Source: CAYJGN01 sp964369635
GTDB taxonomy: Bacteria > Bacillota > Clostridia > Oscillospirales > Ruminococcaceae
Direction of reading: 5' to 3'
NCBI GenBank assembly: GCA_964369635.1
Contig: CAYJGN010000069.1
Location: 1 to 6,643, forward strand
Length of the DNA: 6,643 nt
Positions 1-6,293 of this stretch are shown one piece after another; within the stretch, counting starts at the first letter, position 1, and the number at the start of each line of letters is the position of its first letter. The notes under the pieces were generated by a model. That model made no database searches, was not told the origin of the DNA, and saw nothing but the letters and a program-made list of their open reading frames with translations. The translations under genes and the position numbers were made by a program.

Positions 1-1733
1 TAAGGTGTTTCGATAAAGCCATACTCATTAATTCTTGCAAACGATGCAAGATATGAGATAAGACCGATGTTTGGACCCTCAGGTGTTTCGATAGGGCACA
101 TTCTTCCATAATGGGTATAGTGAACGTCACGAACCTCAAATCCCGCTCTATCTCTCGATAGACCACCAGGACCAAGCGCTGACAGACGTCTTTTATGAGT
201 AAGTTCTGCAAGTGGGTTTGTCTGATCCATAAACTGAGATAGCGGCGATGAGCCGAAAAATTCTTTTATAGATGCAACAACCGGACGGATGTTTATAAGT
301 GTTTGCGGAGAGATAGTATCCTGCTCTTGGCTCTGAACTGCCATTCTCTCGCGTATAACCCTCTCCATTCTCGAGAAACCAATTCTGAACTGGTTTTGAA
401 GCAGCTCACCAACAGAGCGAATTCTTCTGTTTCCAAGATGGTCGATATCGTCATCATTACCAACAGCAGATGTTATTCTGTTTTGCAAAACTGAAGCCCC
501 AAGACAGGTAATATAGTTAATTGACGCGAATATATCATCAATAATAATATGTTTTGGAATAAGCTCATCGCGGCGCTGTGCAAGGGTGCGGCGAAGCTCT
601 TCTGGTGCAGTATTGTCAAGAATTTCCCATAGAACAGAGAAACGCACCTTTTCATTTATGCCAACCTCTTTCGGGTCAAAATCGATATATTTATTTATAT
701 CAACCATTCCGTTACCGACGATTTTAACCTCGTTGCCCTCAAAATCAACATAAGCTACCGATATACCGCGATCCTCTGCTGCAAATGCCTCTTCACGAGT
801 TAGAGTATGTCCTTTTTCAAAGAGAAGCTCTCCTGTTCTTGGGCAGACGAGCGGACGAGTTAGCTTATTGCCCATAAGTCTGTTTGAGACTCCGAGCTTT
901 TTATTATATTTATATCTACCAACTCTCGATAAATCGTATCTACGATCATCGAAAAATAGCGAGTTTATATGTGTTTCAGCGCTATCAATTGTCGGTGGCT
1001 CACCAGGACGAAGTTTTCTGTAAACTTCAAGTAGACCCTCTTCCCTATTGGTTGTTGAGTCTTTTGCAATGGTTGCCATTATTTTTTTATCTTCGCCAAA
1101 ATACTCAACTATCTCAGCATTGCTCGATAGGCCAAGCGCTCTGATGAATGTTGTTACTGGGATTTTTCTGTTTTTATCTATACGAACATAGAAGATATCA
1201 TTTGCATCGGTCTCATACTCGATCCAAGCACCTCTATTTGGAATTATAGTTGAAGATAGAAGAGGATAACCTGTTTTATCAAGCGTTCTGCTAAAATATG
1301 ATCCCGGGCTACGAACAAGCTGCGAGACGATAACACGCTCAGCACCATTGATAACAAAGGTACCTGAATCAGTCATGAGCGGAAAATCACCCATGAAAAC
1401 TTCTTGCTCTTTTATTTCGCCTGTCTCTTTGTTTATAAGACGAACCGTTACACGTAGTGGGGCAGCATAGGTCGTATCCCTCTCTTTGCACTCCTCCACA
1501 CTATATTTCGGGCTCTCATCGAAACGATAATCGACAAACTCCAAAATTAGGTTGCCTGTGTAGTCGGCGATGGTTGACTCCTCTGAAAATATCTCTTTGA
1601 GTCCTTCTTTTATAAACCACTCATAGGAATTTTTTTGGATTTCGATAAGATTCGGCATTTCCAAAACTTCGGAAAGTCGCGCGAAGCTTTGACGAACATT
1701 TTTGCCAACCTGCATCGGCCTTACTTTTACCAT
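1..1733 (-). CDS. rpoB: DNA-directed RNA polymerase beta subunit, N-terminal half (partial at window edge)
   Basis: This gene encodes the beta subunit of the core RNA polymerase, which with beta-prime forms the catalytic cleft and the rifampicin pocket in the cytoplasm. The translation starts MVKVRPMQVGKNVRQSF and continues through hallmark RpoB segments: EMPNLIEIQKNSYEWF, then MGDFPLMTDSGTFVINGAER and VIVSQLVRSPGSYF. Next come the rifampicin-resistance region (about residues 494-525, positions 159-253) with SQFMDQTNPLAELTHKRRL and SALGPGGLSRDR, then PIETPEGPNIGLI. 577 codons are present, about half of the usual 1150-1250, and the frame is open to the left edge, so the gene is cut by the window and not broken. 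The ATG at 1733 is chosen because a GGAGAGG ribosome site lies 7 nt upstream and the N-terminus matches clostridial RpoB; the ATG at codon 7 is a weaker alternative. Residues at the classic rifampicin positions (D, H and S equivalent to E. coli 516, 526 and 531) are wild type. The gene follows a terminator and has its own promoter. Confidence 0.98.
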   Translation of the reverse strand, partial: MVKVRPMQVGKNVRQSFARLSEVLEMPNLIEIQKNSYEWFIKEGLKEIFSEESTIADYTGNLILEFVDYRFDESPKYSVEECKERDTTYAAPLRVTVRLINKETGEIKEQEVFMGDFPLMTDSGTFVINGAERVIVSQLVRSPGSYFSRTLDKTGYPLLSSTIIPNRGAWIEYETDANDIFYVRIDKNRKIPVTTFIRALGLSSNAEIVEYFGEDKKIMATIAKDSTTNREEGLLEVYRKLRPGEPPTIDSAETHINSLFFDDRRYDLSRVGRYKYNKKLGVSNRLMGNKLTRPLVCPRTGELLFEKGHTLTREEAFAAEDRGISVAYVDFEGNEVKIVGNGMVDINKYIDFDPKEVGINEKVRFSVLWEILDNTAPEELRRTLAQRRDELIPKHIIIDDIFASINYITCLGASVLQNRITSAVGNDDDIDHLGNRRIRSVGELLQNQFRIGFSRMERVIRERMAVQSQEQDTISPQTLINIRPVVASIKEFFGSSPLSQFMDQTNPLAELTHKRRLSALGPGGLSRDRAGFEVRDVHYTHYGRMCPIETPEGPNIGLISYLASFARINEYGFIETP

Positions 1734-1740
1734 AGCATAA

Positions 1741-1747
1741 CCTCTCC
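1741..1747 (-). promoter_or_regulatory. rpoB ribosome binding site
   Basis: Minus-strand GGAGAGG lies 7 nt before the rpoB ATG. It supports the start at 1733 over a nearby out-of-frame ATG (1736-1738) that opens only a short unrelated reading frame. Confidence 0.8.
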
Positions 1748-1760
1748 ATTTTCTCTTTTT

Positions 1761-1799
1761 TTAAAAACTGTTTTTCACTGTTTTTTGTACATAATCCAT
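1761..1799 (-). CDS. possible 12-codon leader peptide ahead of rpoB
   Basis: A short open frame in the rpoB leader reads MDYVQKTVKNSF and stops at TAA, 27 nt before the rpoB ATG. A GAGG sequence lies 7 nt before its ATG, which is a usable Shine-Dalgarno spacing. Its stop overlaps a small AAAAA-CAG-TTTTT hairpin. The composition shows no run of one regulatory amino acid, so classical amino-acid attenuation is not suggested. A frame this short can easily arise by chance in AT-rich DNA. It is listed because it has a ribosome site and sits in a long untranslated leader. Confidence 0.2.
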   Translation of the reverse strand: MDYVQKTVKNSF

Positions 1800-1880
1800 A
1801 AATTAGCCTCGAAAACTTCGTAAAATTTCTATCTTGATTTTTACAAAAAGGCAAGAAACTCCATTATGGTACAGTTTATT

Positions 1881-1910
1881 ATTATATAACAATTTAGAAC
1901 AACTTGTCAA
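1881..1910 (-). promoter_or_regulatory. consensus sigma-A/sigma-70 promoter for rpoB
   Basis: On the minus strand a perfect -35 TTGACA (1905-1910) and a perfect -10 TATAAT (1881-1886) are separated by 18 bp. The start point should fall near 1874, giving rpoB a leader of about 140 nt. The site lies between the terminator of the upstream tetR-type gene and rpoB and points toward rpoB, so rpoB is probably expressed independently of the efflux operon. Matches at both hexamers are exact; the 18-bp spacer is one longer than optimal. Confidence 0.85.
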
Positions 1911-1938
1911 GCATTATTTTTTTGTCGGTTTATGACAG

Positions 1939-1973
1939 ATAAAACCGCACAATCTCAAATTGTGCGGTTTTAT
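1939..1973 (-). terminator. intrinsic terminator after the efflux/TetR operon
   Basis: A perfect inverted repeat with 15-bp arms (1939-1953 and 1959-1973) flanks a 5-nt loop. The core is CCGCACAAT/ATTGTGCGG, and A and T runs at the stem base supply a short U-rich end (TTTTAT) on either strand. It starts 5 nt after the TetR stop codon, where a Rho-independent terminator is expected. The symmetry means it could also stop antisense transcription coming from the rpoB side. Confidence 0.88.
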
Positions 1974-1978
1974 TATCA

Positions 1979-2560
1979 TTAGTTGAAGAGCTTTAAAACC
2001 ATTGTGTATGCATTATCAACAGCATCCTCTTTTTCTTCATCACAGATGAATGCAGATACTAATGCAAGCATAACACCTCGCAAGCTTATTAACAGATAGC
2101 TTAAATCAGCACACGGTTTCAATACCCCTTCTTCAACACCTCTCATAAAGAGTTTTCGCAGCCCACCCATTCCAAGTACTTTTATCTCTTCGAGTTTCTC
2201 TATATCCTCACCTTTGAGAAACGAGTTTTTGTTGAGAACAACAGCATTGAAGATAAACATAAGCGCTGGGCTCTTCTGCTTAAACGCACCAGCCATTGCA
2301 GAAAACATCATTTTTGCCGTCTCCTCAAAGGGTTTATCGAGCGAGAGGAGAAGCTTTAAATCTTCAAGCTTTGAGTTAAAGCTATAGACTATTGCATTTG
2401 AAACGATATCCTCTTTTGATGAAAAATATTCATATATAGTCCCTTTGCCAATACCCGCTTGTTTCGCTATCTGCGCAACGGTGATTTCGCTTATCTCATA
2501 CCCCTCACCATAGAGGGATATGAGCGACTCAAAAATCGAAACTTCCTTATCTTTATACAT
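1979..2560 (-). CDS. TetR/AcrR-family transcriptional regulator
   Basis: This 193-residue protein is of typical TetR-family length. The N-terminal DNA-binding domain contains a helix-turn-helix at about residues 26-46 with the family signature ITVAQIAKQAGIGKGTIYEY followed by FSSKEDI. The rest (about 60-193) is a helical region with no recognisable ligand signature, matching the variable effector-binding and dimerisation domain of the family. The ATG is preceded by AGGAGG at 9 nt, inside the end of the pump gene, and overlaps the pump stop in ATGTATAA (8 bp), so the two genes are co-transcribed and probably translationally coupled. Family precedent makes it a likely repressor of its own efflux operon, sensing a pump substrate. 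The ligand and operator are unknown; a small palindrome at 6273-6287 is one candidate operator. A terminator follows 5 nt after the stop. Confidence 0.93.
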   Translation of the reverse strand: MYKDKEVSIFESLISLYGEGYEISEITVAQIAKQAGIGKGTIYEYFSSKEDIVSNAIVYSFNSKLEDLKLLLSLDKPFEETAKMMFSAMAGAFKQKSPALMFIFNAVVLNKNSFLKGEDIEKLEEIKVLGMGGLRKLFMRGVEEGVLKPCADLSYLLISLRGVMLALVSAFICDEEKEDAVDNAYTMVLKLFN

Positions 2561-5500
2561 TCGGCTCTGCCTCCTCCGCTAAAAGCATCGGCGCATCAGC
2601 GCTAATTTTTGTTTTCTCATCTAAAGACTTCTGCTCATCGTCATCTGGCTTATCCTCGCGCTTTTTCGGATCTTTCTTGCAGAGAATTTCATAGACGGAT
2701 GGCACAAGGAAGAGGGTTAGAAGGGTTCCGTAGATAAGGCCACCAATCGTCACTATCGCCATAGGTGCTGTCATCTCAGCTCCCATCTCGCCGCTAAATG
2801 CCATTGTTGTCATCGCAAGAACAGTTGTCGCCGCAGTCATAACTATCGGGCGAAGTCTGTCTTTACCCGCTTTGATAAGAGCATCGTGGCGTTTATATCC
2901 GCGAAGGCGCAGCTGATTTACATAGTCGATATAAACGATACCGTTATTAACTATAACACCTGCAAGCATTAAAAATCCAAACATCGATATAATTGAAACC
3001 TCAAATCCTCCGATATAAAGGGCGAGGAATCCGCCAGTAAATGCAAGTGGTATTGTGAACATTACTATAAACGGCGATAAGAGCGACTGGAACTGCGCTA
3101 CCATTATGAGATAGATAAATAGAATAGCCATTGCAATCATAAGAATTAAGTCGTCCATCGAACTTGCAATAGTCTCGCTCTCACCGCTCATCTCATAAGT
3201 GACATCGCCCACAAGATCTATATTCTCGACAGCCTCTGAAACTTCACCGCCAACGATACCAATATTATATCCTTCTAACAGTGTTGCATTAACGCTCATA
3301 GTTCTCGATAAATCACTTCTGTTTATCGATTGAGGTGCATTTATCCTGTTTGCAGTTGCAATTTCACCGAGCACTACTATTTCATCTTCTCTGTTTGTTA
3401 GCTCGAGCTCTAATATATTATCTTCATTTATAAGCTCTGATTGCGGTTTCATAAGTGCTACTGGATAATCGCCATCTTCAAATAGAAGGGTTGAAGATGC
3501 TTCTTCTGAAACAAGAGCTTCTGATACTGCCATATAAACTTCCGCAACGGTAAAACCTGCTTTAACTGCCGCCTCTCTATCAACATCGACATGCAGCTGC
3601 TCTGTGAAATCTTCAAGTCCGGTTGTAACTTCATCTATACCCTCGATACCCCTTAGCATATCGCCTAAAATCTCTGCCGACTCCTCGAGGTCCTCAAGAT
3701 GTGTTCCATAAATATTAATTGCTATTCCGCTGCCTGAAAGCATCGACATATCCATATTAGTTGTGCTGACGCTAAGCTCAATTCCCGCTGTCGTTGCCAT
3801 CTCAGTCATCTGCGCTGAAATAGCTTCACCCTCAGATGAATACTCTTCATCAACTATCATATAGTATGAGATGTCAGAAGAGCCGCCGCCAAATCCGCCC
3901 ATAAGCGCATTTCCGCCAAACGATGCTCCAACATCTAAAACGCCCTCGATAGTTGCAAACTCTTCTTCAAGTTCTGCGCTTTTCTCAAAGAACTGGGCAT
4001 CGGATATACCATCAGGTTTTATAGCTGTTGCCGATATCTGGTTACTTCCCATAGCCGGCATAAACGAAGTTCCGTTCGACAATGCAAGTGAAACCGACGA
4101 TACGAGTAAGACAAGTGATAGTACAATAACTCCCCATCTCGCTTTAATAGCAAATCGAAGCATTGCCGCATATCCGTTTGTTATTGCAGTGAAAATCCCG
4201 TGTTTCTTCTCTTTTTTATTTGCAAGCATAGTTGATGCAAGCGATGGCACAACAGTAAGTGCCACTAAAAGCGAGGAAAGAAGCGAGTAGGCAATTGTGA
4301 GCCCCATGTCGGTGAATATCTGCTTTGTGATACCCTCAGTAAAGACTATCGGCAGAAATACCGAAACGGTTGTTAAGGTTGATGCGAATATCGCACCACC
4401 AACCTCACGAGCACCCTCGATAGCCGCTTTATATCCTCGAACACCCTCTGAGCGCAACCTATATATATTTTCAATAACAACGATAGAGTTATCAACAAGC
4501 ATACCAACGCCAAGCGCCAAACCACCGAGCGAAACTATGTTTAGCGTTATCCCTGAGAAATACATAAGTGAAATAGCAATCATAAGGCTTATCGGGATAG
4601 ATATAGCTATAACAAATGTCGGACGCAAATCACGAAGGAACAAAACAAGTATTATAAGGGCTAAAAGTCCGCCATAGATAAGGTTACCAAGAACGCTATC
4701 TATGATTATATTTATATAAATCCCCTGATCCATAAGCGCCGTGAGGTATAGCCCGTCATTTTCTGCCATCAGCTCATCCATCGTTGCACGAACATCAGCG
4801 GCAACGCCAGCAGTTGAGCTACCGCTCTGCTTTTGAACCGAGAGAATTATAGCATTCTCGCCATTAAGCCTTGCATAGCTCTCATCTTCATTTGTTGTTA
4901 TCTCTATATCGCAGAGGTCTGAGATGGTATAGGTAGTGCCGCCGTTAATATCAAAGAAAAATATAGGAAGATTTAAAAGCTCATTTAGGCTATCAATCTC
5001 ATCGCCAACTTTTAAGTAGGTACTTTCCTCCCCTGAATCTATAAATCCAGCTGGCAACTCAAAGTTTTGAGCGGATATTATCCCTGCAATCGCATCTATA
5101 GTTATAACACCCGACATATCTGCCTGTGCTAATATCTCATCTCTCTCATTTTCAAGGTCGGTGCGCGCCTGTGAGAGCTGTGCGAGCGCTGCATCTATCT
5201 GCGCGTAAGCACGTGCCATCTCCAAATCAAACTCGCTCTGCCCAACTAAAATATCCGCTTGCGCACCAGGAAGTGTTGCTTGAAAATCTGAAATTTGCAC
5301 TTCGAGAGCTGTCCTCTGGGTATTAAGGGCTGTTAGCTGTCCTGTAAGTCCGTTTATCGTTCCCTCAAGTATAGCAATTTGCGCCGCATTTGCAGGGTCT
5401 GTCGGGTCAAGTGCATCGAGCTCTTCTTGTGCTGTTGCTATCTGCATAGAAATTCCAGCAATCGCCGCCACTATCTGGTTATATCCCGAAGTCATCTGAT

Positions 5501-6251
5501 GCTCTGCACCGAGCAGCTGCTCAAGTCCGTCGCCGAGTTGCTGCGAAAACTGTGCGTGCGCAGCGTCAAGCTCTGCAAGAGCCGAATTCAGCTCCGCTTC
5601 AGCCTCATCCATCTGCGCAATTCCCTCATTTAGTCCGCTCTCAATCTCAGCGGCAAGGGCATTTGAGATTTCATCAACCTTTTCCTGCGATGGAGTTATC
5701 TCGATTCGACTTGTTATAGCGCCCGTTTCATCAACTGATGCAACACCCGGCACTCGCTCGATAGCCGGCACAACAACCTCTTCAACAAACTCGGTAATCT
5801 CCTCTTCCGACTGGCCTTCATTGTTTACCGACAGTGTCATAACTGGCATCATATCGGGATTTAGTCGCATAATTATAGAGCCGCCGATAGTTTCACTCTC
5901 AAAACCCGACGAAACAGTGTCGATTAGACCTGATAACTCGATAATAGCGCTGTCCATATTAACACTCTCAGAAAACTCAAGTATTACCATCGACATATCT
6001 TCGCTACTCGTCGAGCTTATGCTATTAAGTCCAGACAAAGTTGCAAAGCTCTCTTCAAGAGGTTTTGTAACCTCTGCTTCTACCTTTTCAGGTCCTGCCC
6101 CTATATAGGGGGTTGTTACTACCGCGTATGGAAGCTCTATTGACGGCAACAGATCCGGGGTTAGATTCGTAAAGGAAATATACCCGAGAACTATCGCCAT
6201 GATAACTCCAACCATTACAGTAAACGGTTTGCGCACGCTAAATTTTGACAA
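2553..6251 (-). CDS. RND-family (HAE-1/AcrB-like) efflux transporter with coiled-coil insert
   Basis: This is a 1232-residue proton-driven exporter of the cytoplasmic membrane. Visible order: TM1 (about 11-28), first extracytoplasmic region (29-512), TM2-6 (about 513-674), TM7 (703-724), second extracytoplasmic region (725-1033), TM8-12 (about 1034-1189), and a charged cytoplasmic tail. Family marks include the N-terminal FSVRKP, TPDLLPSIELP, the TM4 motif GVGMLVDNSIVVIENI (D587, equivalent to AcrB D407), and RLRPIVMTA before TM11 (R1132/R1134). The AcrB D408 and K940 positions are N588 and N1102. AcrB is about 1049 residues. The excess lies in the first loop, where residues about 190-378 form a predicted antiparallel coiled coil with a DPTDPAN turn (282-288). 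The start is TTG: an in-frame TAG lies upstream, no ATG intervenes, and TAAGG sits 9 nt before it. It overlaps the TetR gene by 8 bp. Drug, lipid or peptide export are all possible; the substrate is not predictable. Confidence 0.95.
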   Translation of the reverse strand: MSKFSVRKPFTVMVGVIMAIVLGYISFTNLTPDLLPSIELPYAVVTTPYIGAGPEKVEAEVTKPLEESFATLSGLNSISSTSSEDMSMVILEFSESVNMDSAIIELSGLIDTVSSGFESETIGGSIIMRLNPDMMPVMTLSVNNEGQSEEEITEFVEEVVVPAIERVPGVASVDETGAITSRIEITPSQEKVDEISNALAAEIESGLNEGIAQMDEAEAELNSALAELDAAHAQFSQQLGDGLEQLLGAEHQMTSGYNQIVAAIAGISMQIATAQEELDALDPTDPANAAQIAILEGTINGLTGQLTALNTQRTALEVQISDFQATLPGAQADILVGQSEFDLEMARAYAQIDAALAQLSQARTDLENERDEILAQADMSGVITIDAIAGIISAQNFELPAGFIDSGEESTYLKVGDEIDSLNELLNLPIFFFDINGGTTYTISDLCDIEITTNEDESYARLNGENAIILSVQKQSGSSTAGVAADVRATMDELMAENDGLYLTALMDQGIYINIIIDSVLGNLIYGGLLALIILVLFLRDLRPTFVIAISIPISLMIAISLMYFSGITLNIVSLGGLALGVGMLVDNSIVVIENIYRLRSEGVRGYKAAIEGAREVGGAIFASTLTTVSVFLPIVFTEGITKQIFTDMGLTIAYSLLSSLLVALTVVPSLASTMLANKKEKKHGIFTAITNGYAAMLRFAIKARWGVIVLSLVLLVSSVSLALSNGTSFMPAMGSNQISATAIKPDGISDAQFFEKSAELEEEFATIEGVLDVGASFGGNALMGGFGGGSSDISYYMIVDEEYSSEGEAISAQMTEMATTAGIELSVSTTNMDMSMLSGSGIAINIYGTHLEDLEESAEILGDMLRGIEGIDEVTTGLEDFTEQLHVDVDREAAVKAGFTVAEVYMAVSEALVSEEASSTLLFEDGDYPVALMKPQSELINEDNILELELTNREDEIVVLGEIATANRINAPQSINRSDLSRTMSVNATLLEGYNIGIVGGEVSEAVENIDLVGDVTYEMSGESETIASSMDDLILMIAMAILFIYLIMVAQFQSLLSPFIVMFTIPLAFTGGFLALYIGGFEVSIISMFGFLMLAGVIVNNGIVYIDYVNQLRLRGYKRHDALIKAGKDRLRPIVMTAATTVLAMTTMAFSGEMGAEMTAPMAIVTIGGLIYGTLLTLFLVPSVYEILCKKDPKKREDKPDDDEQKSLDEKTKISADAPMLLAEEAEPNV
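2570..2575 (-). promoter_or_regulatory. ribosome binding site of the TetR gene, inside the pump gene
   Basis: Minus-strand AGGAGG (extended to GGAGGAGG by the two preceding bases) lies 9 nt before the TetR ATG, within the last codons of the pump gene. It fixes the TetR start at 2560 and supports coupled translation across the 8-bp overlap. Confidence 0.8.
5118..5684 (-). other. coiled-coil hairpin insert within the RND pump
   Basis: Residues about 190-378 of the pump are rich in Ala, Gln, Glu and Leu with heptad-like spacing. They form two helical stretches of roughly 90 residues, separated by a Pro/Asp turn (DPTDPANAAQ, 282-291). The segment interrupts the normal porter fold: EITPSQEKVDEI precedes it where the PN1/PN2 strand ends, and the standard family helix and loop (IAGIISAQNFELPAG) resume right after it. 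The flanks being normal makes this an insertion in an otherwise complete RND protein. The role is inferred only: it could project away from the membrane like the hairpins of adaptor proteins. Confidence 0.75.
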
Positions 6252-6254
6252 AAA

Positions 6255-6265
6255 ATCACACCTTA
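6255..6265 (-). promoter_or_regulatory. ribosome binding site of the RND gene
   Basis: Minus-strand TAAGGTGTGAT resembles the anti-Shine-Dalgarno complement with two bases missing in the middle. The AAGG core ends 9 nt before the TTG start at 6251. It decides for the TTG, since no ATG or GTG initiator is available between the in-frame TAG upstream and this codon. Confidence 0.6.
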
Positions 6266-6272
6266 TTTTTAT

Positions 6273-6287
6273 TTTGTATTTTACAAA
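6273..6287. promoter_or_regulatory. palindrome TTTGTA-N3-TACAAA, candidate operator
   Basis: A perfect inverted repeat with 6-bp arms and a 3-bp centre lies in the 42-bp gap between the upstream stop codon (6294) and the pump start (6251). Read on the minus strand, its centre contains TAAAAT, a -10-like hexamer, but I find no convincing -35 box 16-18 bp upstream. TetR-family operators are typically short palindromes of roughly this size. The sequence is very AT-rich, so chance is a real alternative, as is a weak RNA hairpin. Confidence 0.35.
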
Positions 6288-6293
6288 CGAAAA

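Larger units (their letters stand above)
1734..1874 (-). other. predicted long 5' leader of rpoB
   Basis: If transcription starts about 7 nt after the -10 box, near 1874, the rpoB mRNA has an untranslated leader of about 140 nt. It is very A/T-rich. It contains a possible 12-codon reading frame (1761-1799), a weak CGAA-GTT-TTCG hairpin near 1810-1820, tandem CAGT/A-run motifs at 1763-1788, and a 7-bp inverted repeat linking the 5' end (1871-1877) with 1765-1771. I recognise no known riboswitch, T-box or ribosomal-protein leader fold. A leader this long could host post-transcriptional control of polymerase synthesis, but nothing here proves it. Confidence 0.45.

Noticed and set aside
303..1144. 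Several short open frames within the rpoB region on both strands (303-494, 473-655, 884-1144)
   Set aside because: They are other-frame shadows of continuous, highly conserved RpoB coding sequence.
1763..1788. Tandem CAGT/A-run motifs in the rpoB leader as a regulatory repeat
   Set aside because: There are only two copies of about 10 bp dominated by A/T runs. This is too weak to claim as a binding site, so it is noted only as part of the leader.
1833..1847. A second copy of the candidate operator in the rpoB leader (12 of 15 bases like 6273-6287)
   Set aside because: The match is concentrated in one half (TTTTACAAA) and the palindrome is lost. In such AT-rich DNA this is expected by chance.
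1621..1854. 77-codon minus-strand open frame overlapping the start of rpoB
   Set aside because: Most of it is the rpoB 5' end read in another frame, continuing into the leader. It has no recognisable motif, and the true rpoB frame is unambiguous.
3871..4677. Two plus-strand open frames opposite the pump (3871-4290 and 4297-4677)
   Set aside because: They lie wholly antisense to the clearly conserved RND gene, lack family motifs, and are Ser/Pro/Thr-rich as expected from reading its complement.
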